A stretch of 64,000 bases of DNA. Origin: Pyramidobacter sp. C12-8. GTDB taxonomy: Bacteria > Synergistota > Synergistia > Synergistales > Dethiosulfovibrionaceae. The position numbers and the translations under genes are program-made. The stretch covers positions 91,326 to 155,325 of the forward strand of contig NZ_MUHX01000001.1 in the NCBI RefSeq assembly GCF_002007215.1, written 5' to 3'. Within the stretch, counting starts at the first letter, position 1; each line of letters starts with the position of its first letter. The notes under the pieces were generated by a model that saw only the letters and a program-made list of their open reading frames with translations, was not told the origin of the DNA and ran no database searches. Below are positions 35,214 to 43,426 of this stretch, piece after piece.

Positions 35214-36467
35214 TTAATAGGGCAGATAGAAAGGGATGACGGCGACAATGACCAGATAGGTTACCAGCAGCATCGGCAGTCCTGCTTTGATGTAGTCCAT
35301 GAACCGGTACTGCGTCCAGCCGACGGTCATCATGTTCTGCGGGGCGGCGAAAGGCGTGGCGTAAGACGCGGCGCCGGCCAGCGTGATGATCATGCAGATG
35401 GGATAAGGACTGACGTTGATCGCTTTGGCGATGGAAACGCCGATGGGCATGAACAACATGATCGTGGGAATATTGGACATCACCTGAGTGAGAATTACGG
35501 CGGCGATGAAGATCACCGTCGTGATCATGAACGTACTGGGATGTTCGCCGAGGATCTGCAAGATCAGTTCAGCCATGGCGGCGCCGGCGCCGCTTTTCTG
35601 CACGCCTGTGGAAATGGCGGTCAACGAACCGACCAGCAGCATGCAGTTCCAGTCGATGGCGGCGATGGCTTCCCGAACGGTCATGCACTTGGTGCCCATG
35701 ATAACCAGCGAGCCGATCACCGCCGCCACGTGCATGGGCATCTTCTTGGGACTCAGCGCGATGACTACCAACAGGGCGGCCATGGTGATGCAGGCGATGG
35801 CGGCCTTGTTTTTGTCGAAGGGTTTCTTCTCGACCTTGGCGAACTCGGGGACATATCCCGTGTCGGGCAGGAACTTCATGCCCACGAAAGTGAAGTACAG
35901 CGTGCCGAGAACGCAGATGCCGAGACCAAAGGGCGTGATGCCGAAGAACCCGAACGGCGTCAGGCCGAGGTCGGCCATGGCGTTGGCCGCGGAAGCGTTG
36001 GAACCGACGCCGACCAGCGTCACGAAGCCGCCGAATTGAGCGCCGAAAAGCAGCGCCATCAACGTGCGCGAAGGGCCGCAGCCAGCGGAGAAACACATGG
36101 CCGTGACCAGCGGGGCCATGGCCGTCATCACGCCGATGTTGCTGCACACCGAACTGAGGGCGCAGGAAACGATCAGCGTGGCGAGGACGATGTTGCGCTC
36201 GCTTTTTCCCGTGATCTTCACCATCTTTTCGCCGATGATGTCGGTCAGGCCGGTGTGGAACAGCGACGATCCGACGATCATCATGCCGGCCAGCAGCACG
36301 ATGGTGTTGCTGTTGTAGCCCTTGAAGATGTCGCCGACGGGAATAATGCCCGCGTAGGCGTAAGCGATCGAAGCTCCGATGGCAGTGACGAGGATGGGCA
36401 CCGGCTCCCAGATGAACAGAACGATCGTGGCGGCGAGAATGATCAGCGCGATTGCCATTTGGCTCAT
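35214..36467 (-). CDS. SLC13/DASS-family anion symporter
   Basis: 417 residues with about 11 hydrophobic segments; ATG after AAAGGAG. The two repeated SNT-type ion and carboxylate loops are visible: VSCALSSVCSNIGVMTAMAPLV with VGVGSNASAANAMADLG, and VMSNIPTIMLFMPIGVSIA with AASYATPFAAPQNMM. It imports di- or tricarboxylates or similar anions with sodium. Within one operon it duplicates the task of the TTT system, so it may instead export a product or take up a related acid. Confidence 0.88.
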   Translation of the reverse strand: MSQMAIALIILAATIVLFIWEPVPILVTAIGASIAYAYAGIIPVGDIFKGYNSNTIVLLAGMMIVGSSLFHTGLTDIIGEKMVKITGKSERNIVLATLIVSCALSSVCSNIGVMTAMAPLVTAMCFSAGCGPSRTLMALLFGAQFGGFVTLVGVGSNASAANAMADLGLTPFGFFGITPFGLGICVLGTLYFTFVGMKFLPDTGYVPEFAKVEKKPFDKNKAAIACITMAALLVVIALSPKKMPMHVAAVIGSLVIMGTKCMTVREAIAAIDWNCMLLVGSLTAISTGVQKSGAGAAMAELILQILGEHPSTFMITTVIFIAAVILTQVMSNIPTIMLFMPIGVSIAKAINVSPYPICMIITLAGAASYATPFAAPQNMMTVGWTQYRFMDYIKAGLPMLLVTYLVIVAVIPFYLPY

Positions 36468-36499
36468 GATGGTGTCTCCTTTGGCGTTATTTGGCGAGC

Positions 36500-37198
36500 T
36501 TACGCGGGATACGCGCCGTCGATGATCTCGCAGCCTTTTTCTTCCAGCTTCTTGTCGACCCAGTCGCGCTTGGCGTGCCCCTCCTGAGCCGCCTTCAGCT
36601 TGCTTTGGTCCTGTTCCATGAACTTTCGCGCCGCTTCCAGCACCCTTTCGGCATCCTGGCGGGGAATGACGATCACGCCGTCGGGATCGCCGACGATGAT
36701 GTCGCCGGGATTGACCATGATGCCGCCGCAGGCGATGGGAACGTTGATCTCGCCGGGCCCCTCCTTGAAGGGGCCGCCGGGCGTGGTGCCCGTCGCGTAG
36801 AACGGCACGCCGCCGTCATAAAGGCTGTCGATGTCGCGCATCGGTCCGTCGAAGACGAAACCGGCCACGCCGCGCGATTTGGCGTAGGCGGCCATGACCT
36901 CGCCCATCAGGGACTGGCTGCGGTCCCCCTCGTTGGAAACGACGACCACGTCGCCGGGTTCGATCATGTTCAGCGCTTTGTGCAGCATCAGATTGTCGCC
37001 GGGACGGGCCTTGACGGTCAGCGCCACGCCGACCATGTTGCCGTCGCCGGGCTTTGTCATCAGATGAATGTCGGAGTGGATGGCGCAGAGGCGGTTCATC
37101 GTATCGGCGATGTTGGAGGCGGGAATGTGACGGAACGCCTCGACGAGCTCTTGGGGCGGCAGGTTCCTTTTGGTGTACACGCGAAATCCTACGGACAT
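36500..37198 (-). CDS. RraA-family 4-hydroxy-4-methyl-2-oxoglutarate aldolase-like protein
   Basis: 232 residues; ATG after AAAGGAAG. The active-site motif is intact: GEVMAAYAKSRGVAGFVFDGPMRDIDSL (D-G-x-x-R-D with substrate Arg and metal Asp). PGDVVVVSNEGD and VNPGDIIVGDPDGVIVIP complete the fold. HMG/CHA aldolases split hydroxy-oxo diacids to pyruvate plus an oxo acid using magnesium. Placed between a TTT transporter and an anion symporter, it probably cleaves an intermediate of the imported acid. Confidence 0.85.
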   Translation of the reverse strand: MSVGFRVYTKRNLPPQELVEAFRHIPASNIADTMNRLCAIHSDIHLMTKPGDGNMVGVALTVKARPGDNLMLHKALNMIEPGDVVVVSNEGDRSQSLMGEVMAAYAKSRGVAGFVFDGPMRDIDSLYDGGVPFYATGTTPGGPFKEGPGEINVPIACGGIMVNPGDIIVGDPDGVIVIPRQDAERVLEAARKFMEQDQSKLKAAQEGHAKRDWVDKKLEEKGCEIIDGAYPA

Positions 37199-37262
37199 GT
37201 GAAAAACTTCCTTTCTAAATAAGAGACAGATTTTAAGTGAGAAAACGCAGCCGAAGAAATGT

Positions 37263-38783
37263 TTACAGCTCTTCTTCCTCGGTATGGCTCTCCTCTTCGG
37301 CCAGGGAGGAGACGTTGCGGATTTTGCGCCAGCGGAAGATGAAGGGCGTCACGAAGGAGACGGCGGCGAGGATCAGAAAAACGCAGGAAATCGGCTTGCC
37401 GAAGAAGAACGACCATTTGCCGTCGCCGATCAGCATGGCTTGCTCGAAGTTGGCTTCGATCATCGGCCCGAGGATGAAGCCCAGCACGACGGGGGCCGTG
37501 GGCGTCCTGATCGTTTTCAGGAAATATCCCAGCAGGCCGAACGCCAGTACGACCCAGATGTCGAAAGGCTCGTTGCGCAGCGCATACGCTCCGACCGTGC
37601 CGAGAATGAGGATGCCGCCGGAGAGCACCGTGGGCGAAATCTTCAGGATCCTGGGGAAAATCCTCACGCCGCCGAGGCCGATGGCGAGGAAGAAAAAGTG
37701 GGCGATGCCGAGGCTGAGGAACAAGCTGTAAATCAGCGGCGCCTGTTCCTGGAACAGGAACGGTCCGGGCTTCAGTCCCTGGATCGTCAGAGCGCCCAAG
37801 AAGATGGCCGACACCGCGTTGCCGGGGATTCCCAGCGTCAGCAGCGGCACCAGAGAACCGCCGACGACGGCGTTGTTCGAAGTTTCCGTGGCGACGACGC
37901 CGTCCATGCAGCCCGTGCCGAACTCTTCCTTGTGCTTGGAAAAACGCATCGCTTCGTTGTAGGAGATGAACGTGGCGATGCTCGTTCCGGCGCCGGGAAG
38001 GATGCCGACGAACGTGCCGATCACCGCCGAACGCAGCAGATTCACCCAGCGTCTGGCAAACTCGCGCAGCGGCGGCACCTTGCCCGTCAAAGCGTTCATG
38101 CTCGACTCTTTCGCCTTTTTGACCACCATGTCGATCGCCTGTGGGAACGAGAACAGGCCGATCAGACAGGGTACGATCTCGATGCCGCCGTACAGGCCGG
38201 GAATGCCGTCGGCGAAACGCGGATAGCCCGTCAGCGGATCAGTGCCGAAGGTGCCGAGGAACATCCCCAGCAGCCCGGCAAAGAGACCGCGCGACATGGA
38301 CTTGCCCGAGATGCTGGAGATGATCGTGATGCCGAAAACCATCACCGCGAAGTACTCGGCCGGGCCGAAAGACAGCGCTACCTTGGCCAGCGCCGGCGCG
38401 CAGAAGCTCAATACTGCGACGCTGAACAGCCCGCCGATGAACGAACTGATCGCTGCGATGCCGAGAGCCTCCACGGCGCGTCCCTTCTGCGCCATCGGAT
38501 AGCCGTCCAGCGTCGTTGCCGCGCCGGCGGGAGTGCCCGGCGTGTTGATGAGGATGGCCGTGATGGCGCCGCCGTAGACGGAGCCGCAGTAAATGCCGCA
38601 GAGCATGGCGAATCCCGAGGCGGGCGCCATGCCGTAAGTGAGAGGCACCGCCAGCGCCACGCCCATCGTCGAGGTCAGACCGGGCAGCGCGCCGATCACG
38701 ATGCCGACCGCCGTGCCGATAAAGTTTGAGAGCAGCACGCTGGGAACCAGGGCGAGTTTCAAAGCTTCGAGCCAATCTAACAT
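37263..38783 (-). CDS. tctA: Tripartite tricarboxylate transporter large permease (TctA), second system
   Basis: 506 residues, about 12 membrane segments; GGAAGGAG before ATG. Signatures: GTAVGIVIGALPGLTSTMGVALAVPLTYGM, AITAILINTPGTPAGAATTLDGYPMAQKG and GTFVGILPGAGTSIATFI. Clearly homologous to, but different from, the citrate-linked TctA at 11.7-13.2 kb. The substrate should be the acid degraded by the neighbouring aldolase and dehydrogenase. Confidence 0.93.
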   Translation of the reverse strand: MLDWLEALKLALVPSVLLSNFIGTAVGIVIGALPGLTSTMGVALAVPLTYGMAPASGFAMLCGIYCGSVYGGAITAILINTPGTPAGAATTLDGYPMAQKGRAVEALGIAAISSFIGGLFSVAVLSFCAPALAKVALSFGPAEYFAVMVFGITIISSISGKSMSRGLFAGLLGMFLGTFGTDPLTGYPRFADGIPGLYGGIEIVPCLIGLFSFPQAIDMVVKKAKESSMNALTGKVPPLREFARRWVNLLRSAVIGTFVGILPGAGTSIATFISYNEAMRFSKHKEEFGTGCMDGVVATETSNNAVVGGSLVPLLTLGIPGNAVSAIFLGALTIQGLKPGPFLFQEQAPLIYSLFLSLGIAHFFFLAIGLGGVRIFPRILKISPTVLSGGILILGTVGAYALRNEPFDIWVVLAFGLLGYFLKTIRTPTAPVVLGFILGPMIEANFEQAMLIGDGKWSFFFGKPISCVFLILAAVSFVTPFIFRWRKIRNVSSLAEEESHTEEEEL

Positions 38784-38798
38784 ATGCGTCGCTCCTTC

Positions 38799-39233
38799 CT
38801 AATCGGGCAGAACGTTTGCCAGCAGTCCGGCCGGCAGCAGGACCCCGAGAACGTTGTGGAACACGTAGTACAGCAATCCGGCAAAGACCGCCGCGATGAG
38901 GACGTGGCTGACCTTCAGCCTGCGCTCGATCACCGCCATCCAGATGCCATAGAAAAGAAACGTCGCCACGATAAAGCCGAGAGCGTGAAACGACAACAGA
39001 TAGCAGAAGAACGAGCCGATGGAAAAGTACTTGTTGAAACGGATCTCGTCGGCGGAGCCCTGCGACGTGTTGCGGATCTTCCAGGCGTAATACAGCGAGG
39101 TCAAGGCGCACAGCCCCATCAGGACCAGCAGCGCCTGCGGATAAGCGCGCACTTCGGCGGGCTCGTACAGCGATCGCCATAAGAAAAACAGGACGAAAAC
39201 GACCTCGAGGGAAAGCGTTCTGACAAGAAACAC
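38799..39233 (-). CDS. tctB: Tripartite tricarboxylate transporter small permease (TctB), second system
   Basis: 144 residues; GTG start with GGAGG upstream. Four hydrophobic segments (LSLEVVFVLFFLW, ALLVLMGLCALTSLYYAW, IGSFFCYLLSFHALGFIVATFLFYGIWM, LIAAVFAGLLYYVFHNVLGVLLPAG) fit DUF1468/TctB. It ends 15 bases before tctA. Confidence 0.85.
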   Translation of the reverse strand: MFLVRTLSLEVVFVLFFLWRSLYEPAEVRAYPQALLVLMGLCALTSLYYAWKIRNTSQGSADEIRFNKYFSIGSFFCYLLSFHALGFIVATFLFYGIWMAVIERRLKVSHVLIAAVFAGLLYYVFHNVLGVLLPAGLLANVLPD

Positions 39234-39258
39234 GGGATTTTCCTCCTTCGCTGTGAAA

Positions 39259-39291
39259 AAGAGGGTCCCTGCGGGAACGAGGAACCCTCTT
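39259..39291 (-). terminator. Terminator/attenuator between tctC and tctB, second system
   Basis: AAGAGGGTCCC and GGAACCCTCTT form a stem with one mismatch, followed on the minus strand by TTTTTC. It occupies the same position as the hairpin in the first TTT operon. Confidence 0.7.
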
Positions 39292-39305
39292 CATCGGTCG
39301 AAAAA

Positions 39306-40274
39306 CTACTTGTTCGTCTTCACGCCGGTCTCGGCGATCACTTCGGCGATGTCCACCTTCTGCTGATCGACCAGCGCCGTGAAGTCGGCGCGGTTCATCC
39401 ACATGTTGGCGGGCAGCCCCGCTTTGCTGTAAGCGTCGACGAACTCAGGATCGGCAAACGCCTTCAGGAAAGCCGCTTCGATCGCGGCCACCGCTTCTTC
39501 GGGCGTTCCCTTGGGAGCGACAAGACCGCGCCAGGGGCCGTCCACAACCTCGATGCCCTTTTCGGCGGCGATGGGCAGTTCGGGATACTCCTCGAGACGC
39601 TTGGGAGCCAGCGTCAGCAGATAGGCGACCTGGCCGCTGCGCACCTGCTCGGAAAGCTCGGAAGGCGAGACGATCGTCAGGTCGACGTGGCCGCCCAGCA
39701 TGGCCGTAATGGCCTGAGAACTGCCGTTGGTGGGCACGCAGACCCACTTCAGTCCGCTCTTCTTGAGCACGCGGAGCACGGCGAGGTGGTCGCTGGCCAT
39801 GGCGCCGGAGACGCTGATCTTGACGCCGCCGGGGTTGGCCTGCGAGGCGGCGACAAGCTCTTCCCATGTCTTGAAGCGCTCGCTCAGGCAGGCGATCGTT
39901 TCCGGTTCGTACACCATATTGACGATGGGCGTAAAGGAATCGACCGTGAAATTGGTCTTCTTGGTCAGGGGCGCTATGACGACGCTGGGCCCCACTTCGC
40001 TGAGCGTATAACCGTCGGGGCGGGATTTGGCGACTTCGGCATAACCGGTCACGCCGCCGCCTCCGGGACGATTCTCGACCGCCATGGGCTGGCCGAGATA
40101 TTTTTCGGCGACCTTTGCCGCCAGACGGGTGGTCATGTCGGCGGCGCCGCCGGCGGCGAAGGGAACGATGATCTTGACGGGCTTGGCGGGATAGTCGGCG
40201 GCGAAACCGCACGCGGGGATTAGAAACGCTGCTGTTGCGACAAGTAAAGCCGAAATGCGACGATTCATTTTCAT
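39306..40274 (-). CDS. tctC: Tripartite tricarboxylate transporter substrate-binding protein (TctC), second system
   Basis: 322 residues. Signal peptide NRRISALLVATAAFLIPACGFA. Bug-family landmarks: YPAKPVKIIVPFAAGGAADMTTRLAAKVAEKYLGQPMAVENRPGGGGVTGYAEVAKSRPDGYTL (the PFxxGGxxD carboxylate loop) and the C-terminal WMNRADFTALVDQQ. It binds an organic acid in the periplasm for TctAB. It follows the DUF1932 dehydrogenase gene by 75 bases. Confidence 0.93.
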   Translation of the reverse strand: MKMNRRISALLVATAAFLIPACGFAADYPAKPVKIIVPFAAGGAADMTTRLAAKVAEKYLGQPMAVENRPGGGGVTGYAEVAKSRPDGYTLSEVGPSVVIAPLTKKTNFTVDSFTPIVNMVYEPETIACLSERFKTWEELVAASQANPGGVKISVSGAMASDHLAVLRVLKKSGLKWVCVPTNGSSQAITAMLGGHVDLTIVSPSELSEQVRSGQVAYLLTLAPKRLEEYPELPIAAEKGIEVVDGPWRGLVAPKGTPEEAVAAIEAAFLKAFADPEFVDAYSKAGLPANMWMNRADFTALVDQQKVDIAEVIAETGVKTNK

Positions 40275-40349
40275 TACGGGATCCTTCCTTTCGGTTTCAG
40301 ATTTTAAAGCGGATCGGGATCATGTCCCGTGTCCGCCCAAAGCTGGAAT

Positions 40350-41249
40350 TTATTTGTACTCTTTTTTCTCCCAAATGGAATAGATCGCTTCCATGGTTTG
40401 GGGCGCTACGCCGCTCAGTTCCTTGTTCATCCCAAGCGCCGCCGAACGGGCCAGACGCTCCTTGGCTCCGGCGGCGACCAACGGCTCGACGCCGACTTCT
40501 TTCATCAGTTCCATCGACTCGCCCACCTCGAAAGAACGCCGCTCCGAGTGGATCAGGTCGGCGCCGGCCATCCGTCGGGCAATGTCCTTGAACGACTCTT
40601 TGTCCATCGTGCCGGCGACGGAGTCCATGATGCGCTCCTCGACGCCGCATTTGCGGGCGAACAGGAACGTTTCGACAACCAGCGCTTCGAAGCCTTTCAT
40701 GAAAACGCTGCGCACCAGCTTGATGCGCGAGGCTTCGCCGGCTTTCGAGCCGGCGCCGGCCAACGCGATCTTCATGCCGTAGGGCGTCATCGCCTCTTTC
40801 CAGCGTTCTGCGCCGTCGCCGGAGGCGAGCATCGGCACCTTGTGAGCGGAGACGACCAGCGAGCCGAGCATGGCCGAGTCCACGTACTGCGCTTTTTTCC
40901 CGGCGAACAGAGCCGCTTCCTTTTCTTTGACGTGGGGCAGCGCCGTGGTCACATCGACGAACAGCTGGCCTTCCTTCGCGAAAGGCAGCAGCCCCTCGGC
41001 CGTGGAGGCGGTGAAGCGCGCCGGCACGCAGATGACGACGATGTCGCAATTCTTCACGACCTCTTCGGCCGACGCTGCCGCCGCGACGCCGGCGTCGGCG
41101 CAGCGCTTGAGCACCGTGTCCTTGTACGCGCCGCCCATGTCGAGCGCTACGTCAAAGGCGCGAATGTCCCCGATCCCTTCGCTCTTCAGCCCCTTGCCCA
41201 TGTGGTAGGCCGCTTCGCCGAAACCGATGTAGCCAAGTTTTACGCTCAT
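40350..41249 (-). CDS. NAD(P)-binding 2-hydroxyacid dehydrogenase-like protein (DUF1932)
   Basis: 299 residues from ATG 41249, with AAGGA upstream. The Rossmann motif is LGYIGFGEAAYHMGKGL; then VVICVPARFT, FVDVTTALPHVKEKEA and YVDSAMLGSL in place of the 3-hydroxyisobutyrate-dehydrogenase substrate loop. A helical DUF1932 C-terminal domain with KLVRSVFMKGFEALVVETFLFA follows. It probably oxidises or reduces a hydroxy acid with NAD(P). As first gene of the operon it fits with the downstream aldolase: hydroxy acid to oxo acid, then cleavage. Confidence 0.85.
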   Translation of the reverse strand: MSVKLGYIGFGEAAYHMGKGLKSEGIGDIRAFDVALDMGGAYKDTVLKRCADAGVAAAASAEEVVKNCDIVVICVPARFTASTAEGLLPFAKEGQLFVDVTTALPHVKEKEAALFAGKKAQYVDSAMLGSLVVSAHKVPMLASGDGAERWKEAMTPYGMKIALAGAGSKAGEASRIKLVRSVFMKGFEALVVETFLFARKCGVEERIMDSVAGTMDKESFKDIARRMAGADLIHSERRSFEVGESMELMKEVGVEPLVAAGAKERLARSAALGMNKELSGVAPQTMEAIYSIWEKKEYK

Positions 41250-41358
41250 CACATCGTCCTTCTTTCCTATATTTGAAAAAAAGATATTTAATAACTGAAA
41301 TTATACTATCAGCAGATTATAGTCTTGTCAATCAAAAGAACGCTCTCCCATCGATTAA

Positions 41359-41373
41359 TATACAGTATACATT
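41359..41373. promoter_or_regulatory. Operator-like palindrome upstream of the second TTT operon
   Basis: TATACAGTATACATT, identical to 15039-15053 at the first TTT operon. It lies 110 bases upstream of the DUF1932 start in an AT-rich leader. Confidence 0.5.
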
Positions 41374-41430
41374 CAAGGCTGCCGTTACTCGCACAGTCTG
41401 GCGGAACAAGTTGGAAGAACATCAAAAAAG

Positions 41431-41480
41431 AGAAGCGGGACGGCGCGCCGGAGACAATCTCAGCGTGCCGTCCCGCTTCT
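41431..41480. terminator. Terminator of the ApbE-DUF4491 operon
   Basis: AGAAGCGGGACGGC pairs with GCCGTCCCGCTTCT. The minus strand continues TTTTTTG. Confidence 0.8.
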
Positions 41481-41501
41481 TTCGTGCGAGAGTCATGTTT
41501 T

Positions 41502-41795
41502 TCATTCGTATTTCCGCCGCGGATTTTTGGGGAACCAGCCTTTTCTGACGCGTTTTGCCTGAGCTTTCAGCTCGACGACGCTCCACAAATTGGTGGCGCC
41601 GAGAAAGGCGAGGATAGGCGAGGCGACGCCGCGCAGGCAGGCGGAAGCGGACAGGCAGATCAGCCCGGCCACGGCGAATAGCGGCCAGACGCGCGTCCCG
41701 AACCAATATTCCGCCTTGATCACGAGCGGATGGTAGGCGGCGATGATCAGCAGCGAAGCGGCGGCGAGAACGACGCCCTCATAGTTCAGATTCAC
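41502..41795 (-). CDS. DUF4491 membrane protein, paralogue 1
   Basis: 97 residues; GTG start overlaps the DUF4405 stop by four bases (GTGA). Three hydrophobic segments; the family marks HPLVIKAEYWFGTRVWPLFAVAGL and VELKAQAKRVRKGWFPKNPRRKYE are present. A second gene for the same family is at 47279-47572. Function unknown. Its coupling to a DUF4405/ApbE cassette suggests a role in that membrane complex. Confidence 0.85.
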   Translation of the reverse strand: MNLNYEGVVLAAASLLIIAAYHPLVIKAEYWFGTRVWPLFAVAGLICLSASACLRGVASPILAFLGATNLWSVVELKAQAKRVRKGWFPKNPRRKYE

Positions 41796-42487
41796 CGCGC
41801 GGCGTCCTTCCGCGACGTCGGAAACGCCCGCAGCCCCTTGCCCGCGTAATAGGAAATGAAAATGAACAGCGCCATGATGGAGAAATAGCTGAACAACACC
41901 GCGAGATCGCTCTGCGTTTCGTCGAAGAAAGCGAACTGGCTGCGCAGCGTCAGGAATCCCCACACGTTCATGCGTCCGAAGGCGCGTGCCCCGCAGACGG
42001 CCAGCGCCGCCGCGCCGAAACGCATCAGCCAAGCGGCCGCGCCGCGATGGCCCTTGACCTCGAAGACGGCGCGCGTCATGCCTATGACCATGCTCCAGTG
42101 CAGGCCGATGTGGACGCTCATGAGCACCATGCCCCAGTAGGACGCGGCCAGATGCAGCGTACGGGCCGCGCCGACGCCGCGGGTGATGTCGAGGAAGGCG
42201 AAAACCGTCCCCGAGATCATCACGCCCGTGATCGTGATCACCGCGGCGTCGAGCAGCACCAGCAGGATCGCGAAGTCTTGCAGTACGCGCAGAAGCGTGT
42301 AACGCCCGCTGAGAAAGCGCGCGAACCAGTGCCGGTTGAGGACGGCGTGAACGATGAAAAGCACGCCGATAAGGGTGCCGAGGACCTCGTGGGCAACGTC
42401 GCCGACGACCTGATAGGCCAGCAGCGCGACCATCAGCGCCGTCATCGCGAAATCCACGGCAAGGCGCGTAAGCGCGTTGGCGTTCAT
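41792..42487 (-). CDS. DUF4405-type cytochrome-b-like membrane protein
   Basis: 231 residues, six hydrophobic segments; ATG after AAGGAGG. His residues are placed in helices as in diheme membrane cytochromes: VGDVAHEVLG, VLFIVHAVLNRHWF, ARTLHLAASYWGMVLMSVHIGLHW. DUF4405 proteins are thought to carry haem and move electrons across the membrane (family inference). It overlaps DUF4491 and is 39 bases after the Gx gene. Confidence 0.8.
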   Translation of the reverse strand: MNANALTRLAVDFAMTALMVALLAYQVVGDVAHEVLGTLIGVLFIVHAVLNRHWFARFLSGRYTLLRVLQDFAILLVLLDAAVITITGVMISGTVFAFLDITRGVGAARTLHLAASYWGMVLMSVHIGLHWSMVIGMTRAVFEVKGHRGAAAWLMRFGAAALAVCGARAFGRMNVWGFLTLRSQFAFFDETQSDLAVLFSYFSIMALFIFISYYAGKGLRAFPTSRKDAAR

Positions 42488-42526
42488 GAAATTTTCTCCT
42501 CCTTGAATAAATCAGAAGATCTGCGG

Positions 42527-43057
42527 TCAAAGATTCTGCGCCGGCAGATCGTCGCGGTCGCGCGTACGGTAATAGCGCAGCCGCGCAGAGGTCTGCTGGG
42601 CGATCTGCCCTGTCAGCGAACCGCAGACGATGCCGCTGACCAGCAGAAACGGCAGGTAGGAGAGCAGCCCCGCGGTCTGCGTCACGGCAATGGCGGCCGC
42701 CAGCTGCCCGACGTTGTGCAGCGCGCCGCCGGCGGCGCTGCACAGCCACAGGCGACGTTCCGGGATGACGCGGCGCAGCGGCAGCGTGCCGGCCAAACAG
42801 AGCATTCCGCCCGACAGGCTGAAGATCAGTGCGGCCGCATTGCCGGTGAGCAGCGCGCCGAGCAAAATGCGGGCCAGCAGCACCAGCAACGTTTCGCGAG
42901 CGGTGCAGTGGTAGAGCGCCCAGACAGTGACGACGTTGGCCAGCCCCAGCTTGGCGCCGGGCACGGGGATGGGCGCGGGCAGAGCCATCTCGGCGGCGAA
43001 GAGGATCAGCGACAGCGCCGTGAGCAGCGCCAGTCGGGCGAAGTTTTTCGTGTTCAT
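42527..43057 (-). CDS. Gx transporter family membrane protein
   Basis: 176 residues, five or six hydrophobic segments; ATG after AGGAGG. Motifs LALLTALSLILFAAEMALPAPIPVPGAKLGLANVVTVWAL and LLGALLTGNAAALIFSLSGGMLC match the Gx family (PF07456; once called heptaprenyl diphosphate synthase component I), an ECF-S-like fold. It commonly sits with ApbE, NusG-II and FMN-binding proteins. It may move a flavin or quinone precursor (inference). Confidence 0.88.
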   Translation of the reverse strand: MNTKNFARLALLTALSLILFAAEMALPAPIPVPGAKLGLANVVTVWALYHCTARETLLVLLARILLGALLTGNAAALIFSLSGGMLCLAGTLPLRRVIPERRLWLCSAAGGALHNVGQLAAAIAVTQTAGLLSYLPFLLVSGIVCGSLTGQIAQQTSARLRYYRTRDRDDLPAQNL

Positions 43058-43066
43058 CTTTCCCTC

Positions 43067-43426
43067 CTATTGCGACAGACTGTCGAGCTCGCCCTCGCTG
43101 CGCGGCGCGTAGCGCACCGTCAGTCCGTGCGGCAGGCAGATCAGCGGTAGCGAGGCCGAGCGCAGCCAGCCCATTCTTACGCAGTCCTGCCCCGGACAGT
43201 CGGCGCACAGCACTTTGACGCGTCCTCGTTCGACGAGCAGGCGGTTATAACCGCCGCCGGGAGCGCGGATGTCGATGGTGCGCGAACCCGTTTCGCGGCT
43301 CAGGTCGAGGCGGGCGATCACTTTGCCGCGCTGCACGATCTCGACGATCCGGCCGGGTGGCGCGAACCAGCGCCACAGGCACCAGCCGATCAGGAGCAGC
43401 AGGGCGGCGGGGATGAATTTTTTCAT
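43067..43426 (-). CDS. NusG domain II-containing periplasmic protein
   Basis: 119 residues; ATG overlaps the apbE stop (ATGA). One N-terminal membrane helix (FIPAALLLLIGWCLWRWF), then a small beta-domain ending DCPGQDCVRMGWLRSASLPLICLPHGLTVRY. The D-C-P-x-x-x-C and C-L-P-H pattern is the standard NusG-II mark. These proteins partner ApbE/RnfG-type flavoprotein systems. The Cys and His could bind metal or be redox active. Confidence 0.9.
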   Translation of the reverse strand: MKKFIPAALLLLIGWCLWRWFAPPGRIVEIVQRGKVIARLDLSRETGSRTIDIRAPGGGYNRLLVERGRVKVLCADCPGQDCVRMGWLRSASLPLICLPHGLTVRYAPRSEGELDSLSQ

